From Chryseobacterium gleum (GTDB taxonomy: Bacteria > Bacteroidota > Bacteroidia > Flavobacteriales > Flavobacteriaceae), in assembly GCA_945897915.1 (NCBI GenBank), contig CAMDGB010000004.1, positions 49,130 through 113,129 on the forward strand: a stretch of DNA of 64,000 nucleotides, given 5' to 3'. Under the pieces are notes generated by a model. It did not search any database, was not told the DNA's origin, and saw nothing but the letters and a program-made list of their open reading frames with translations. Shown here piece by piece: positions 9,518-19,901 of the stretch; the stretch's first letter is position 1, and every line of letters begins with the position of its first letter. The position numbers were made by a program, and so were the translations under genes.

Positions 9518-11257
9518 ATGGAAACAAATTTTGAAAGTAACCCACTGATAGACAGGTTACCTAAACATTTAAAACAATTCATAATCCCACAAGATTATAC
9601 AGACTACACACCTATAAATCAAGCAGTTTGGAGATATGTAATGCGTAAAAACGTAAATTATTTATCCAAAGTTGCACATAATTCTTATTTAGAAGGGTTA
9701 GAAAAAACTGGGTTAGAAATTGATAATATTCCAAACATGTATGGCATGAACCGTATTTTAAAAGAAATTGGATGGGCTGCTGTAGCGGTTGACGGATTTA
9801 TTCCACCAAGTGCTTTTATGGAATTTCAAGCATATAATGTTTTAGTTATTGCTTGTGATATTCGACAATTAGAACATATTGAATATACACCCGCTCCAGA
9901 TATCATCCATGAAGGTGCGGGTCATGCGCCTATTATTGCTAATCCTGAATATGGCGAATATTTACGTCGTTTTGGCGAAATTGGTTGCAAAGCAATTTCA
10001 TCTTCAAGAGATTATGAATTATATGAAGCCGTTCGATTATTATCTATAGTCAAAGAAGCAGAAGGTACTCCAGAATCAGAAATTAAAGCTGCAGAAGACC
10101 AAGTTGAATTTTTACAAAACAACATGGGTGAATTGTCAGAAATGTCTAAAATTAGAAATTTACATTGGTGGACAGTTGAATATGGTTTAATTGGAACGGT
10201 CGAAAACCCGAAAATATATGGCGCAGGATTGTTGTCATCAATTGGAGAAAGTGCCTGGTGCATGACAGATGAAGTGAAAAAAATACCATACGATATTTCA
10301 GCAGCAGATCAAAGTTTCGACATCACTAAACCGCAACCGCAACTTTATGTAACGCCAGATTTTGCTAAATTAAGTTCTGTCTTAGAAGAATTTGCTAATA
10401 AAATGGCGTTGCGAACAGGCGGTTTTTCTGGAATTCAAAAATTAATAACCTCCAAAGCAATGGGTACTGCAGAATTAAGTACCGGTTTACAAATTTCTGG
10501 TATTTTTACCAACGTAATTGAAAATGAAGGGAAACCAGTATACATTCAAACCACTGGAAAAACAGCTTTATCTTATAGAGAAAAAGAATTAGTTGGTCAC
10601 GGAACTGAATCGCATCCAGATGGTTTTGGTTCGCCAATTGGAATGCTAAAAGGCATCAACTTGGCAATTGAAGATATGGGCCCGAGAGATTTACGTGCAT
10701 ATGATATTTATGAAGGAGAACAAATTACTTTAGAATTTGAAGGAAACATTAAAGTTTCAGGTGAAATTATAACTGGAACAAGAAATTTACAAGGTGAAAT
10801 TTTACTAATTAAGTTCAAAAATTGTACGGTTACTCATGGCGAAACTATATTATTTGCACCTGAATGGGGAATTTATGATATGGCTGTAGGTAAAAAAATA
10901 ACAGCTGCCTTTTCAGGACCTGCAGATGTTTCAAGTTTTGATATGATTAACCATGTTCCTTCTTCGCATACTATAAAACAAAAAAAATCAAGCAAACGAG
11001 AAGAACTAGAAAATTTATACCTAAATATTAGAAAATTAAGAGAAAAAAAACCTGCTGAGATTACTCTAAAAGAAGCATTTGGTGCCGTAACCGCTAATCA
11101 TGAAAATGATTGGTTGCTTTCTGTAGAAATTGCCGAACTTGCAAAAAAAGAAAATTATTCTGATTTAATTGACAAAGTTTTAAATCATTTAGAAAAACTT
11201 AAATCAAAACGTCCAGAAATTGCTCACTTAATTAAAGGTGGCCTAGAATTAATATAA
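9518..11257 (+). CDS. Aromatic amino acid hydroxylase (phenylalanine 4-monooxygenase type) with long C-terminal extension
   Basis: Pterin-dependent, non-haem iron hydroxylase, expected to convert phenylalanine to tyrosine in the cytoplasm. The N-terminal half (about residues 25-300) is the catalytic domain. The 2-His-1-Glu iron triad can be placed at H131 and H136 (in HEGAGHAP) and E221 (in HWWTVEYGL). The iron-site motif differs from the HDLFGHVP of classical bacterial PhhA but fits the Bacteroidota branch. The 579-aa length is about twice that of a minimal bacterial enzyme (about 260-290 aa); the roughly 280-residue tail is not an ACT domain that I can recognise. Substrate choice (Phe, Tyr or Trp) is not decidable by eye. 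Confidence 0.88.
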   Translation: METNFESNPLIDRLPKHLKQFIIPQDYTDYTPINQAVWRYVMRKNVNYLSKVAHNSYLEGLEKTGLEIDNIPNMYGMNRILKEIGWAAVAVDGFIPPSAFMEFQAYNVLVIACDIRQLEHIEYTPAPDIIHEGAGHAPIIANPEYGEYLRRFGEIGCKAISSSRDYELYEAVRLLSIVKEAEGTPESEIKAAEDQVEFLQNNMGELSEMSKIRNLHWWTVEYGLIGTVENPKIYGAGLLSSIGESAWCMTDEVKKIPYDISAADQSFDITKPQPQLYVTPDFAKLSSVLEEFANKMALRTGGFSGIQKLITSKAMGTAELSTGLQISGIFTNVIENEGKPVYIQTTGKTALSYREKELVGHGTESHPDGFGSPIGMLKGINLAIEDMGPRDLRAYDIYEGEQITLEFEGNIKVSGEIITGTRNLQGEILLIKFKNCTVTHGETILFAPEWGIYDMAVGKKITAAFSGPADVSSFDMINHVPSSHTIKQKKSSKREELENLYLNIRKLREKKPAEITLKEAFGAVTANHENDWLLSVEIAELAKKENYSDLIDKVLNHLEKLKSKRPEIAHLIKGGLELI

Positions 11258-11317
11258 AAAAAAGAAAAACATACTACACATTGTAACATTTATTACATTT
11301 TAATTATAAGATTCCTA

Positions 11318-11325
11318 TATATTTG
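11318..11325 (+). promoter_or_regulatory. -7 box upstream of the rhodanese gene
   Basis: TATATTTG matches TAnnTTTG 16 nt before the ATG at 11342. No clear -33 TTG lies at 17-23 nt. Confidence 0.4.
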
Positions 11326-11341
11326 CTAAAAACAAAACAAT

Positions 11342-11650
11342 ATGGGAATTTTAGATTTTTTAGGATTTGGTAATAAATCCGTTCAAATTGCAGAATTTAA
11401 AGAAAAAAATGCAATAATCATTGATGTTAGAACGTACGAAGAATTTGCTGGTGGACACATTCAAAATTCAAAAAATATTCCTTTACAAATTATCGAATCG
11501 AAAATTAGTGACATAAAAAAGCTAAACAAACCGGTTATTACTTGTTGCAGAAGTGGTAACAGAAGCGGTATGGCAACAAGAATACTAAAACTAAACGGTA
11601 TTGAATGCGTCAATGGTGGAAGCTGGCAAAGTTTACAAAGTAAATTATAA
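11342..11650 (+). CDS. Single-domain rhodanese-like protein
   Basis: Cytoplasmic 102-aa rhodanese domain, likely a sulfurtransferase. The CDC25/rhodanese signature IIDVRTYEEFAGGHI lies at residues 26-40, and the active-site loop is CRSGNRS with the persulfide Cys at 69. There is no signal peptide. It lies between the hydroxylase and the convergent GSCFA gene. The sulfur donor and acceptor cannot be inferred. Confidence 0.9.
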   Translation: MGILDFLGFGNKSVQIAEFKEKNAIIIDVRTYEEFAGGHIQNSKNIPLQIIESKISDIKKLNKPVITCCRSGNRSGMATRILKLNGIECVNGGSWQSLQSKL

Positions 11651-11658
11651 TTGTTCCT

Positions 11659-12609
11659 TTAAAATTTCATTTCAGGATATTTAGCTACAATTGTATTTAT
11701 TTTCTGTTTTAAATTATCTTGAAATTTTAAATAACTTTCAGAATTAGGATTGAAAGGTCTGTGGTTTAATGATTTTTGAATTTCTGAAACGTGTTGCATC
11801 GTTTCAAATTCGGTTTCATTTATATAATTTTCCGAAAATTTCATCCAAATATAATCAATTGCCGTTTGATTTGGATGTAACATATCTTCCGCATAAAATC
11901 GGTAATCACGTAACTCGTCCATCATAATTTCATAGCTGGGAAAATAAGCCGCTGCAAAAGTTGAAACTGACAAAATATTGTAAATAGCAGTAATTAAATG
12001 TGCTTTGCTTACGCTATTTTCAACAAAACCATCTTTAATATGCCGCACTGGCGACACCGTAAAAATAAACTTAGCATTCGGATTTATACTTTGAATTTCT
12101 GAAATGATATTGTTTATACTCGCTTCAATCTCAGATACAGAAAGCAACTTTTTTACAAAATATTTTTGTGGCACTTTATGGCAATTGGCAACTATCTCAT
12201 CGCTTTCAATATGTTTGTACACCCAAGATGTTCCTAAAGCAATCAAACAATGTGTCAATTTTTCAGTATGAACATTTGTGGTATCAATCAATTGATTTAA
12301 AGAAGTAAGAAATTCCTCTTTATCAGGATTTGAAAGCTCGGAATGCACTTCGTAACAATGCCAAGCTTCATTATAATAAAAAATATCATTCTCTGTGAAA
12401 TACTTTTTATGAATACTTCTAAGAATTATTTTTTCTAATGAATTTGGATTAAAAATAATTCCAAACGGATTAGTAAGCGTTGAAAATTTAAAATAGTCAA
12501 ACTTATCACCCATATTCTCAGCAAAACAGGAACCAAAAGAAACTAATTTGGAAGAATAATCAATTAAAAAATCAGATTTTTGTATGGGAATGGAAGTTTG
12601 AAATGTCAT
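11659..12609 (-). CDS. GSCFA domain protein
   Basis: A 316-aa protein with the diagnostic SFGSCFAENMG near residues 25-37, which gives the GSCFA family its name. The family is related to GDSL/SGNH-type hydrolases; the later DMLHPNQTAIDYI block fits the C-terminal Asp-x-x-His of that fold. The exact substrate is unknown. No signal peptide is visible. Convergent with the rhodanese gene (8-nt gap) and divergent from the ABC transporter gene. Confidence 0.9.
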   Translation of the reverse strand: MTFQTSIPIQKSDFLIDYSSKLVSFGSCFAENMGDKFDYFKFSTLTNPFGIIFNPNSLEKIILRSIHKKYFTENDIFYYNEAWHCYEVHSELSNPDKEEFLTSLNQLIDTTNVHTEKLTHCLIALGTSWVYKHIESDEIVANCHKVPQKYFVKKLLSVSEIEASINNIISEIQSINPNAKFIFTVSPVRHIKDGFVENSVSKAHLITAIYNILSVSTFAAAYFPSYEIMMDELRDYRFYAEDMLHPNQTAIDYIWMKFSENYINETEFETMQHVSEIQKSLNHRPFNPNSESYLKFQDNLKQKINTIVAKYPEMKF

Positions 12610-12687
12610 AACTTTATTTATCGAGTTTCAAAAATACAAAAACAAGTTAAATAGTTGTAAAAAAATATCTAAAGACTTTTAAATGCT

Positions 12688-12695
12688 TACTTTTG
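12688..12695 (+). promoter_or_regulatory. -7 box of the ABC transporter gene
   Basis: TACTTTTG, 18 nt before the ATG at 12714, matches TAnnTTTG. A -33 element at normal distance is not obvious. Confidence 0.45.
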
Positions 12696-12713
12696 CAACT
12701 TAAATTTTTATAC

Positions 12714-14459
12714 ATGAAATTGCTTTATAAGTATTTACAAAAACACAAATTACTGCTTTTTTTCGCACTTTTGATGGCAACCATAAACATTTGCTTTAGT
12801 TTATCAGATTCGATTATTACGGGTAAATTAATGCAAGATTGTGGTGTTGGAATCGCAAAATACAAGGGAAATGAAATCGGTTTCATAAAATCAGTTGGCT
12901 TTTGGTTGGGACTTTCGCTTACCGCAGCCATGATTTCTCGTATCACAAAAAACTTTCAAGATTACTTTACCAATATTGTGATTCAAAGAACTGGTGCTGA
13001 AATGTATACAGATGGTATAAAAAAGTCGTTAGATTTACCTTATGAAGATTTTGAAGATCAAAGTAGTGGCGAAACATTAAGTAAATTGCAAAAAGCCAGA
13101 ACCGATTCTGAAAAGCTAATTACACTTTCTATTTCCTTGATTTTTCAAACCATAATTGGATTCATTTTTGTAATTGTTTATATTTCTCGAATTGATTATA
13201 GAATTGCATTTGTTTTTGTTTTAACTGCGCCCATTATTGCCTTTATAAGTTCAGTTTTAGGAAAAAAAATAAAAGCCGTATCACGAAATATCGTTTCACA
13301 AACCAATTCCTTGGCAGGTTCTACCACAGAAAGTTTACGAAATATCGAATTGGTGAAAAGTTTGGGCTTAACCAATCAAGAAGAAAACAGACTAAATTCA
13401 AATACACTCAAAATTTTACAACTTGAAATTCAGAAAATTCGTTTTATTAGAAGTTTGAGTTTCATACAAGGTACAACGGTGCATTTTATGCGAACTTGCG
13501 TAATTTTCGGTTTGTATTATTTCTTATTTAGCGATAAAATTGTAGTTGGCGATTTATTAACAATGGTATTTTTTACCTTTTTTATTTTTAACCCTTTGCA
13601 AGAATTAAGCGCTTTTATCATCGCTAAAAATGAGACAAAAGTTTCTATGGAAAATTTTGAGAAATTGTTAAAAGCCAAATCTGAACACCGCCCAGAAGAA
13701 CCAGAAAATTTTGGAAAAATAAGTTCTTTGGTATTTACAGATGTGAGTTTCAAACACAAAACTGCCAAACAATTTGCAGTTGAAAATATAAACTTTTCTA
13801 TTAAACAAGGCGAAACTGTTGCATTCGTTGGGCCATCTGGATCCGGAAAAACTACTTTAGTCAAATTATTAGTTGGTTTGTATCCGCCAGCAATTGGTCA
13901 TGTTTTGTATAACGGTATCGATTCTAAAAATATTGATATTTTAAAATTGAGAAAACAATTAGGATTCGTAACTCAAGATGCCCAATTGTTTTCTGGAACA
14001 ATTAGAGAAAATTTATTGTTTGTGAAACCAAAAGCAACAGACGAAGAAATAATAAATGCTTTGCAAAGGGCAAGTTGTGGCAAACTTTTAGATCGTGCCG
14101 AAAATGGTTTAGATTCGACAATTGGTGAAGGCGGAATTAAAATTTCTGGTGGCGAAAAACAACGTTTATCTATAGCAAGAGCCATTTTGAGACAGCCCAA
14201 TTTATTAATTTTTGATGAAGCAACTTCTGCTTTAGATTCAATTACCGAAGAAGAAATTAATAGTACAATTAGAAATATTTCTGATGAAAACCGAATTACT
14301 ATTTTAATCGCTCACCGATTATCAACTATTATGCACGCCGATAAAATTTTCGTATTAGAACAAGGAAAAATTATCGAACAAGGAAAACACGATGATTTAT
14401 TGGTTGAAAAAGGATTGTATTATGCCATGTGGCGCCAACAAATTGGGGAGAGAAAATAA
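12714..14459 (+). CDS. ABC transporter, fused permease and ATP-binding subunit (exporter type)
   Basis: Half-transporter of the ABCB/MsbA type, expected to work as a homodimer in the inner membrane. From the ATG at 12714 it is 581 aa. About six transmembrane helices occupy residues 1-310; the nucleotide-binding domain follows with Walker A GPSGSGKTT, signature ISGGEKQR, Walker B LLIFDEATSALD and the H-loop in IAHRLST. The upstream TTG at 12693 overlaps the -7 box and is rejected. The substrate is unknown; lipid, peptide or drug export are all possible. The gene stands alone. Confidence 0.9.
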   Translation: MKLLYKYLQKHKLLLFFALLMATINICFSLSDSIITGKLMQDCGVGIAKYKGNEIGFIKSVGFWLGLSLTAAMISRITKNFQDYFTNIVIQRTGAEMYTDGIKKSLDLPYEDFEDQSSGETLSKLQKARTDSEKLITLSISLIFQTIIGFIFVIVYISRIDYRIAFVFVLTAPIIAFISSVLGKKIKAVSRNIVSQTNSLAGSTTESLRNIELVKSLGLTNQEENRLNSNTLKILQLEIQKIRFIRSLSFIQGTTVHFMRTCVIFGLYYFLFSDKIVVGDLLTMVFFTFFIFNPLQELSAFIIAKNETKVSMENFEKLLKAKSEHRPEEPENFGKISSLVFTDVSFKHKTAKQFAVENINFSIKQGETVAFVGPSGSGKTTLVKLLVGLYPPAIGHVLYNGIDSKNIDILKLRKQLGFVTQDAQLFSGTIRENLLFVKPKATDEEIINALQRASCGKLLDRAENGLDSTIGEGGIKISGGEKQRLSIARAILRQPNLLIFDEATSALDSITEEEINSTIRNISDENRITILIAHRLSTIMHADKIFVLEQGKIIEQGKHDDLLVEKGLYYAMWRQQIGERK

Positions 14460-14463
14460 AAAT

Positions 14464-14592
14464 AGGGTGTCCAAAAAGTTTTAATTTTGTCAAGCTGAAC
14501 TCGTTTCAGCTTCTGTAAATATCTGATATTCATATACTTTTAGATTCCGAAATAAATTCGGAATGACAAAACACTTAGTTTTTAAACACCCT
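14464..14592. repeat. 129-bp intergenic repeat-like element with imperfect 29-bp terminal inverted repeats
   Basis: The ends 14464-14492 and 14564-14592 form imperfect inverted repeats, both starting AGGGTGT and ending TTTTGTCA when read inward. Inside are two hairpins: GCTGAA...TTCAGC near 14494-14511, and ATTCCGAA-ATAAA-TTCGGAAT near 14544-14564. Such CTGAA/TTCGGAAT hairpins recur between genes in flavobacterial genomes. There is no coding capacity. It separates the convergent ABC transporter and alaS genes and may act as a terminator or as a small non-autonomous mobile element. Confidence 0.6.
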
Positions 14593-14610
14593 TTAAATAA
14601 AATTGGCTAT

Positions 14611-17247
14611 TTATTTCACAAAACTAACGGCATTTTCTAAAACTTCAGCAATTCCTTTAGCATTTTTGCCTTTACCCGAAGCGAAGAACGGTTGTCCGCC
14701 GCCGTTACCATCAATATATTTTCCTAATTCACGGATAACATTTCCAGCGTTTAAACCTTTATTTGCTACTAATTCTTTAGCAATATAACAGTGAATATTT
14801 GGTAAACTGTCTTCAATTGAAGCCAACACAACAAATGTATTTGGCTTCGAAGCTCCAATGGCTTGCGTTAAATCTTTAGTTGCGCTCATCGATAAATCAA
14901 CTTGTTTTACTAGGAAATTAACTCCATTAACATCTTGAAATTCTAAAACTAAACTTGTTGCTAATCCATCAATTTTTTCTTTTACTAATTGCTCTATTTG
15001 TTTTTTCAATTTTGCGTTATCGTCTTGTAACGAAGCCACTGATTTTAAAACATCTTGAGGGTTTTTCAATACGTCCTTAATTTCCGATATGGTATTTTCT
15101 TGATTTGTATAGAACTCTTTAACTGCATCACCAGTAATGGCTTCAATTCTTCTAATTCCAGCTGCAACGGCGCCTTCCGAAATAATTTTGAAATGCCAAA
15201 TATCCGCGGTATTTTTCACGTGAATTCCGCCACACAATTCCTTACTATTTCCAAATTCAATCATACGAACGCTATCGCCATATTTTTCTCCAAATAATGC
15301 CATTGCGCCTTTATCTAATGCTTCTTTAATTGGAATATTTCGGTATTCAATTAATTGTAATTGGGCTTCAATTTGTGTATTAACACTTTTTTCAACCTGA
15401 CGTAATTCCTCATCAGAAACTTTTGAAAAATGCGAAAAATCAAAACGTAAATAAGTTGGATTTACTAAAGAACCTTTTTGCTCCACGTGTGTTCCTAAAA
15501 TAGTTCTCAAAGCCAAATGCATCAAATGTGTCGCCGAGTGATTTTTTGAAGAAGCGCTTCTTAAATCAGAATTCACTTTGGCAGTGAAAATAGCGTTTAC
15601 ATTTTCAGGTAATTGTTTTGCGAAATGTAAAATTAAATTATTTTCTTTTTTCGTATCGATGATTTCAATCGTTTCATTTGCTGAAATCAATGTTCCTTTA
15701 TCACCCACTTGTCCACCACCTTCTGGATAAAAGGGAGTGTTTTCTAAAACAATTTGGTATAAAATGCCGTCTTTTTTTGAATCTACTTTACGAATACGTG
15801 TAATTTTTGACTCATTTTCCGTTTGATCATATCCTACGAATGTTTCCACATTTCCTGGAATTAAAACCGACCAATCTTCTGTCGAAACTTCCGAAGCGGC
15901 TCTAGAACGCGTTTTTTGTTTTTGCAATTCGGTTTCAAAACCAGCTTCGTCTAAACTAAATCCTCGTTCTCTGAGAATTAAAGCTGTTAAATCGATTGGA
16001 AAACCGAAAGTATCATATAATTCAAATGCTTTTTCTCCTGAAACTTCTTTTCCTGAAGTAGTTGAAATTACGTTATCTAACAACTGAATACCTTGCTCTA
16101 AAGTTCTTAAAAAAGACGCTTCTTCTTCACGAATTACATTGGTTACCAATTGTTGTTGCGATTTAATTTCTGGGAAAAATTCTCCCATTTGATTCGCTAA
16201 AACAGGCACCAATTTATTTATAAAAGGTTCTTTTGTATCCAAAAACGTAAATCCGTAACGAATCGCTCGACGCAAAATTCTACGAATTACATAACCCGCT
16301 CCAGTATTTGAAGGCAATTGCCCATCTGCAATAGCAAAAGCTACCGCGCGAACGTGGTCAACTACAACACGAATAGCAATATTGGTTTTGTTCTGTTCTT
16401 CAGTAATATTTTTTAATTCATTTGAAGTATATTTTAATCCTGTTATTTCTTCTACTTTCGCTGTAAGCGGTGTAAAAACATCTGTGTCGTAATTTGAAGT
16501 TACCTTTTGCATTGCCATACACAAACGCTCAAATCCCATTCCGGTATCTACGTGTTGTGCAGGTAATTTTTCTAAAGAACCATCGGCTTTACGGTTAAAT
16601 TCCATAAAAACGTTATTCCAAATTTCAACAACTTGTGGGTGATCTGCGTTGACTAAACTTCTTCCAGAAACGTCGTTTCTTTCAGCATCTGAACGCAAAT
16701 CTATATGAATTTCTGAACAAGGACCACACGGACCTTGGTCGCCCATTTCCCAGAAGTTGTCTTTTTTATTTCCTAATATAATGCGTTCTTCGGGTACAAA
16801 TTGTTTCCAAATATCCCAAGCTTCTTGATCAAAAGGCACATTATCCTCTTTACTGCCTTCAAAAACTGAAACATACAAGCGGTTTTTGTCTAACTTTAAA
16901 ACGTCAGTAAGAAATTCCCAAGCCCAAGGCAATGCTTCTTTTTTAAAATAATCTCCAAAAGACCAATTCCCAAGCATTTCGAACATGGTGTGGTGATAGG
17001 TATCAAAACCAACATCTTCTAAATCGTTATGTTTTCCTGAAACACGTAAACATTTTTGAGTATCCGTAATTCGATTGCTTTTTGGTGTGCCATTTCCTAA
17101 GAAAAACTCTTTAAACTGAGCCATCCCTGAGTTATTAAACATCAGTGTTGGGTCGTTTTTTAAAACAATGGGGGCGGAAGGTACAATGGTGTGGCCTTTG
17201 CTCTCAAAAAATTGTAAATAAGCTTTTCTTATATCTTGTGATTTCAT
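14611..17247 (-). CDS. alaS: Alanyl-tRNA synthetase
   Basis: Charges tRNA-Ala. The 878-aa protein has the full domain set: a class II catalytic core starting [14 protein letters not shown] with [10 protein letters not shown], the tRNA-recognition domain, the editing domain with the HSATHLMH and CGGIHV metal-binding motifs, and the C-terminal oligomerisation (C-Ala) region ending in the [13 protein letters not shown] stretch. Length and motifs are normal. It is convergent with the ABC transporter and divergent from the M23 peptidase gene. Confidence 0.98.
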   Translation of the reverse strand: MKSQDIRKAYLQFFESKGHTIVPSAPIVLKNDPTLMFNNSGMAQFKEFFLGNGTPKSNRITDTQKCLRVSGKHNDLEDVGFDTYHHTMFEMLGNWSFGDYFKKEALPWAWEFLTDVLKLDKNRLYVSVFEGSKEDNVPFDQEAWDIWKQFVPEERIILGNKKDNFWEMGDQGPCGPCSEIHIDLRSDAERNDVSGRSLVNADHPQVVEIWNNVFMEFNRKADGSLEKLPAQHVDTGMGFERLCMAMQKVTSNYDTDVFTPLTAKVEEITGLKYTSNELKNITEEQNKTNIAIRVVVDHVRAVAFAIADGQLPSNTGAGYVIRRILRRAIRYGFTFLDTKEPFINKLVPVLANQMGEFFPEIKSQQQLVTNVIREEEASFLRTLEQGIQLLDNVISTTSGKEVSGEKAFELYDTFGFPIDLTALILRERGFSLDEAGFETELQKQKTRSRAASEVSTEDWSVLIPGNVETFVGYDQTENESKITRIRKVDSKKDGILYQIVLENTPFYPEGGGQVGDKGTLISANETIEIIDTKKENNLILHFAKQLPENVNAIFTAKVNSDLRSASSKNHSATHLMHLALRTILGTHVEQKGSLVNPTYLRFDFSHFSKVSDEELRQVEKSVNTQIEAQLQLIEYRNIPIKEALDKGAMALFGEKYGDSVRMIEFGNSKELCGGIHVKNTADIWHFKIISEGAVAAGIRRIEAITGDAVKEFYTNQENTISEIKDVLKNPQDVLKSVASLQDDNAKLKKQIEQLVKEKIDGLATSLVLEFQDVNGVNFLVKQVDLSMSATKDLTQAIGASKPNTFVVLASIEDSLPNIHCYIAKELVANKGLNAGNVIRELGKYIDGNGGGQPFFASGKGKNAKGIAEVLENAVSFVK

Positions 17248-17430
17248 TTTTATGATATTGAATCGAATAATTTATTTAATTGAAATTCTCAAAAAAATAT
17301 TTCAAAATATGAAACAAATTTTAAGTTTTATCGTATAATAAGTATTACTTTGTTGTAACGCACACAAAAATAGTAAATTTTAATGAAATCGCTATTAACA
17401 AAAAGTGTCTAAAAGGGAACTTTTTAATTT

Positions 17431-18408
17431 ATGAAAAGAGTAAAATTTTATTACGACGCTGAAAAACTAGCATTTAAGCAAATTGTTACTAAAAATAGTA
17501 CCAAAATTGGATATGTAATACTTTTTTTATTAGCTAGTGCGTTATTTGGATTTTTAGGGGTTTTTATTTTAAGCAACACCAATTTTTTTGAAACACCAAA
17601 ATCAAAATTACAAGCAAGAGAATTGGAGATTATGAAGTTAAATTATAATCTATTAAACGGAAAAATAGCATTAATGGATGAAGCTTTAGCTGCTATTGAA
17701 GAACGAGACAACACCATTTATAGAGTATATTTTAATAGTGACCCTATTTCAAACGAAGTTAGAAGAGCTGATTTAGGTGGTAAAAATAGGTATAAAGATT
17801 TGGAGGATTTTAATACTAGTGATTTAATAATTGGCTCTACTAAAAAAGTAGATGAAATAATGAAAGCCTTGGCGGTTCAGTCTGTTTCATTAGATGAAAT
17901 TACGAAATTGGCTAAGCAAAAAGCCTTATTATTGAAGTCTATTCCAGCTATACAGCCCGTAAAAAATGAAGAATTAAAACAAATGGCTTCTGGTTTTGGG
18001 TATAGAAGCGATCCGTTTACTAAAATTAGAAAATTTCATAAAGGCATGGATTTTTCAGCTAAATCAGGCACACCGATTTATGCAACTGGCGATGGAATAG
18101 TAAAAAAAGCAGACGGAAACGTTTCTGGGTTTGGAAATCATATAGAAATTAATCATGGTTATGGTTACATGACATTATATGCTCATTTAAGCAAATATAA
18201 AGTTAGAGCTGGGAAAAAAGTAAAACGGGGCGATATTATTGGTTATGTGGGAAGCACAGGACGAAGTGAAGCACCACATTTACATTATGAAGTGCATAAA
18301 AACGGTGAAGTAGTAAATCCATTAAATTTTTATTATGGCAGTATTTCTGCTAAAGAATATGTTTTAATTACTAAATTAGCCAATCAGGAAAATCAATCTC
18401 TGGATTAA
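17431..18408 (+). CDS. M23 family metallopeptidase (LytM domain), membrane-anchored
   Basis: Predicted peptidoglycan endopeptidase or a murein-hydrolase regulator. In the 325 aa one transmembrane helix lies at about residues 30-50, then a coiled-coil-like region (about 60-180), then an M23 domain (about 190-300). Zinc-site motifs are FHKGMDFSA (His and Asp) and the C-terminal HLHYEVHKNG (HxH). The metal ligands look intact, so it may be catalytically active rather than a degenerate EnvC type. The MerR-type regulator gene starts 42 nt downstream, a pairing seen in other flavobacteria. Confidence 0.92.
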   Translation: MKRVKFYYDAEKLAFKQIVTKNSTKIGYVILFLLASALFGFLGVFILSNTNFFETPKSKLQARELEIMKLNYNLLNGKIALMDEALAAIEERDNTIYRVYFNSDPISNEVRRADLGGKNRYKDLEDFNTSDLIIGSTKKVDEIMKALAVQSVSLDEITKLAKQKALLLKSIPAIQPVKNEELKQMASGFGYRSDPFTKIRKFHKGMDFSAKSGTPIYATGDGIVKKADGNVSGFGNHIEINHGYGYMTLYAHLSKYKVRAGKKVKRGDIIGYVGSTGRSEAPHLHYEVHKNGEVVNPLNFYYGSISAKEYVLITKLANQENQSLD

Positions 18409-18450
18409 TGTGTCAATTTGACAATAATCAGTGAGTCAAATATAAAAAAA

Positions 18451-18780
18451 ATGCAAATAAACTTACCAGAAAAAAGATATTATGGCATTGGCGAATTAGC
18501 TAAAGCTTTTGATGTAAACGCTTCGTTAATTCGTTTTTGGGATAAAGAATTTGATGAAATCAATCCTAAAAAAAATGCTAAAGGCGACAGAATGTTTCGT
18601 CCAGATGATGTAAAAGTATTGCAAATGATTTACCATTTGGTAAAAGAACGCGGTTTTACTTTGGAAGGTGCAAAAATTCATTTGAAAGAAGGAAAAAAGA
18701 AAACCTTAGACAATTTTGAAATCATAAATAAATTAGAAGGTATAAAAAACAAATTACAAGAAATGAAAAAAGGACTTTGA
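18451..18780 (+). CDS. MerR family transcriptional regulator (short form)
   Basis: A 109-aa DNA-binding protein. The N-terminal winged helix-turn-helix (YYGIGELAKAFDVNASLIRFW) is of MerR type, followed by the wing and the conserved KVLQMIYHLVKERGFTLEGAK segment; only a short coiled coil follows, with no effector domain or metal-binding cysteines. The ATG at 18451 matches the family start; the TTG at 18418 adds an unlikely leader. It probably shares a transcript with the M23 peptidase gene. Target genes are unknown. Confidence 0.88.
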   Translation: MQINLPEKRYYGIGELAKAFDVNASLIRFWDKEFDEINPKKNAKGDRMFRPDDVKVLQMIYHLVKERGFTLEGAKIHLKEGKKKTLDNFEIINKLEGIKNKLQEMKKGL

Positions 18781-18856
18781 TTCAATACTCAGTTTTCAGT
18801 AATTAGTAAACAGTAAAAAATTAACAATAAAATAATTAACTTAAAATCAATAAAAC

Positions 18857-19438
18857 ATGAAAAAATTTGCTCCTGTATTAGTTATCGTAGGTATTATTAT
18901 CTTAGGATTTTTATACTTCATGAATGTAAAAAACAAAGCTTTACTATTTAGTCAAGCCACAGAAAAAGAATGGGGAAATGTAAATACCGCATACCAAAGA
19001 AGACTTGATTTAATTGACAATTTAGTCAATACCGTAAAAGGTGCTGCCGATTTTGAAAAAAGCACTTTAACCGCAGTTGTCGAAGCAAGAGCAAAAGCAA
19101 CTTCGGTAACTATCGATCCAAAAAACATAACTCCAGCGCAATTAGATCAATTTAATCAAGCTCAAAGTGGTATAACAAGTTCGCTATCAAAACTTTTAGT
19201 TAGCGTTGAAGCCTATCCTCAATTGCGCGCAACTGAAAATTTCAAACAATTACAAGATGAATTAGCGAGTACAGAAAACCAAATTTTAACTGCTAGAACT
19301 CGTTTTAACGAATCAGTATTAGCGTATAACGGATATGTTTTAGCTATGCCACAAAATATATTTTTAGGTAGTTATACTGAAAAAGCTTACTTTAAAGCCG
19401 TTGCTGGAGCAGAAAATGCACCGAAAGTAAAATTCTAA
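18857..19438 (+). CDS. lemA: LemA family protein
   Basis: A 193-aa membrane-anchored protein with one N-terminal transmembrane helix (about residues 4-22) and the conserved LemA core containing NVNTAYQRRLDLIDNLVNTVKG and the ENQILTARTRFNESVLAYN stretch. The bulk is helical and probably periplasmic. It begins a three-gene cluster with two TPM-domain proteins, a very common arrangement in Bacteroidota. The molecular role is unknown. Confidence 0.95.
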   Translation: MKKFAPVLVIVGIIILGFLYFMNVKNKALLFSQATEKEWGNVNTAYQRRLDLIDNLVNTVKGAADFEKSTLTAVVEARAKATSVTIDPKNITPAQLDQFNQAQSGITSSLSKLLVSVEAYPQLRATENFKQLQDELASTENQILTARTRFNESVLAYNGYVLAMPQNIFLGSYTEKAYFKAVAGAENAPKVKF

Positions 19439-19459
19439 TTTAGAAAACCAGTCAAAATA

Positions 19460-19900
19460 ATGTCAGAAAATACGCCTTTTTTATCTAAAACTGAAGAACA
19501 AGAAATTGTTGCAGCGATTGTAATTGCCGAAAAAAATACTTCGGGAGAAATTCGTGTGCATATAGAAGAAAATAGCACAAAACCTTCAATGGAAAGAGCT
19601 AAAGAGGTTTTTCATATCCTTAAAATGGATGCTACAGAATTGAAAAATGGGGTGCTTTTTTACATTTGTACAGCAACTAAAAGTTTTGCTATTCTTGGTG
19701 ATAAAGGTATTGATAGTTTAGTAGCAACAGATTTTTGGAATTCTACTAAAGATGTAGTGATTGAAAAATTTAAAGAGGGACAGTATAAAGACGGTTTAAT
19801 CAAAGGAATTTTAGAAGCTGGTGAACAATTAAAAAAATATTTTCCTTATAATCATGACGGTGATATGGATGAATTGTCTAATGAAATTTCAAGAGGTTAA
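19460..19900 (+). CDS. TPM domain protein (cytoplasmic-type)
   Basis: A 146-aa protein formed mainly by one TPM_phosphatase domain: LSKTEEQEIVAAIVIAEKNT, then GEIRVHIEE, GVLFYICTATKSFAILGDKGI and a C-terminal helix. It lacks a signal peptide, unlike the next gene. TPM domains occur in envelope or photosystem-maintenance proteins; phosphatase activity is claimed for some members, and I cannot confirm it here. 21 nt after lemA and 1 nt before the second TPM gene, so a single operon is likely. Confidence 0.88.
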   Translation: MSENTPFLSKTEEQEIVAAIVIAEKNTSGEIRVHIEENSTKPSMERAKEVFHILKMDATELKNGVLFYICTATKSFAILGDKGIDSLVATDFWNSTKDVVIEKFKEGQYKDGLIKGILEAGEQLKKYFPYNHDGDMDELSNEISRG

Positions 19901-19901
19901 T

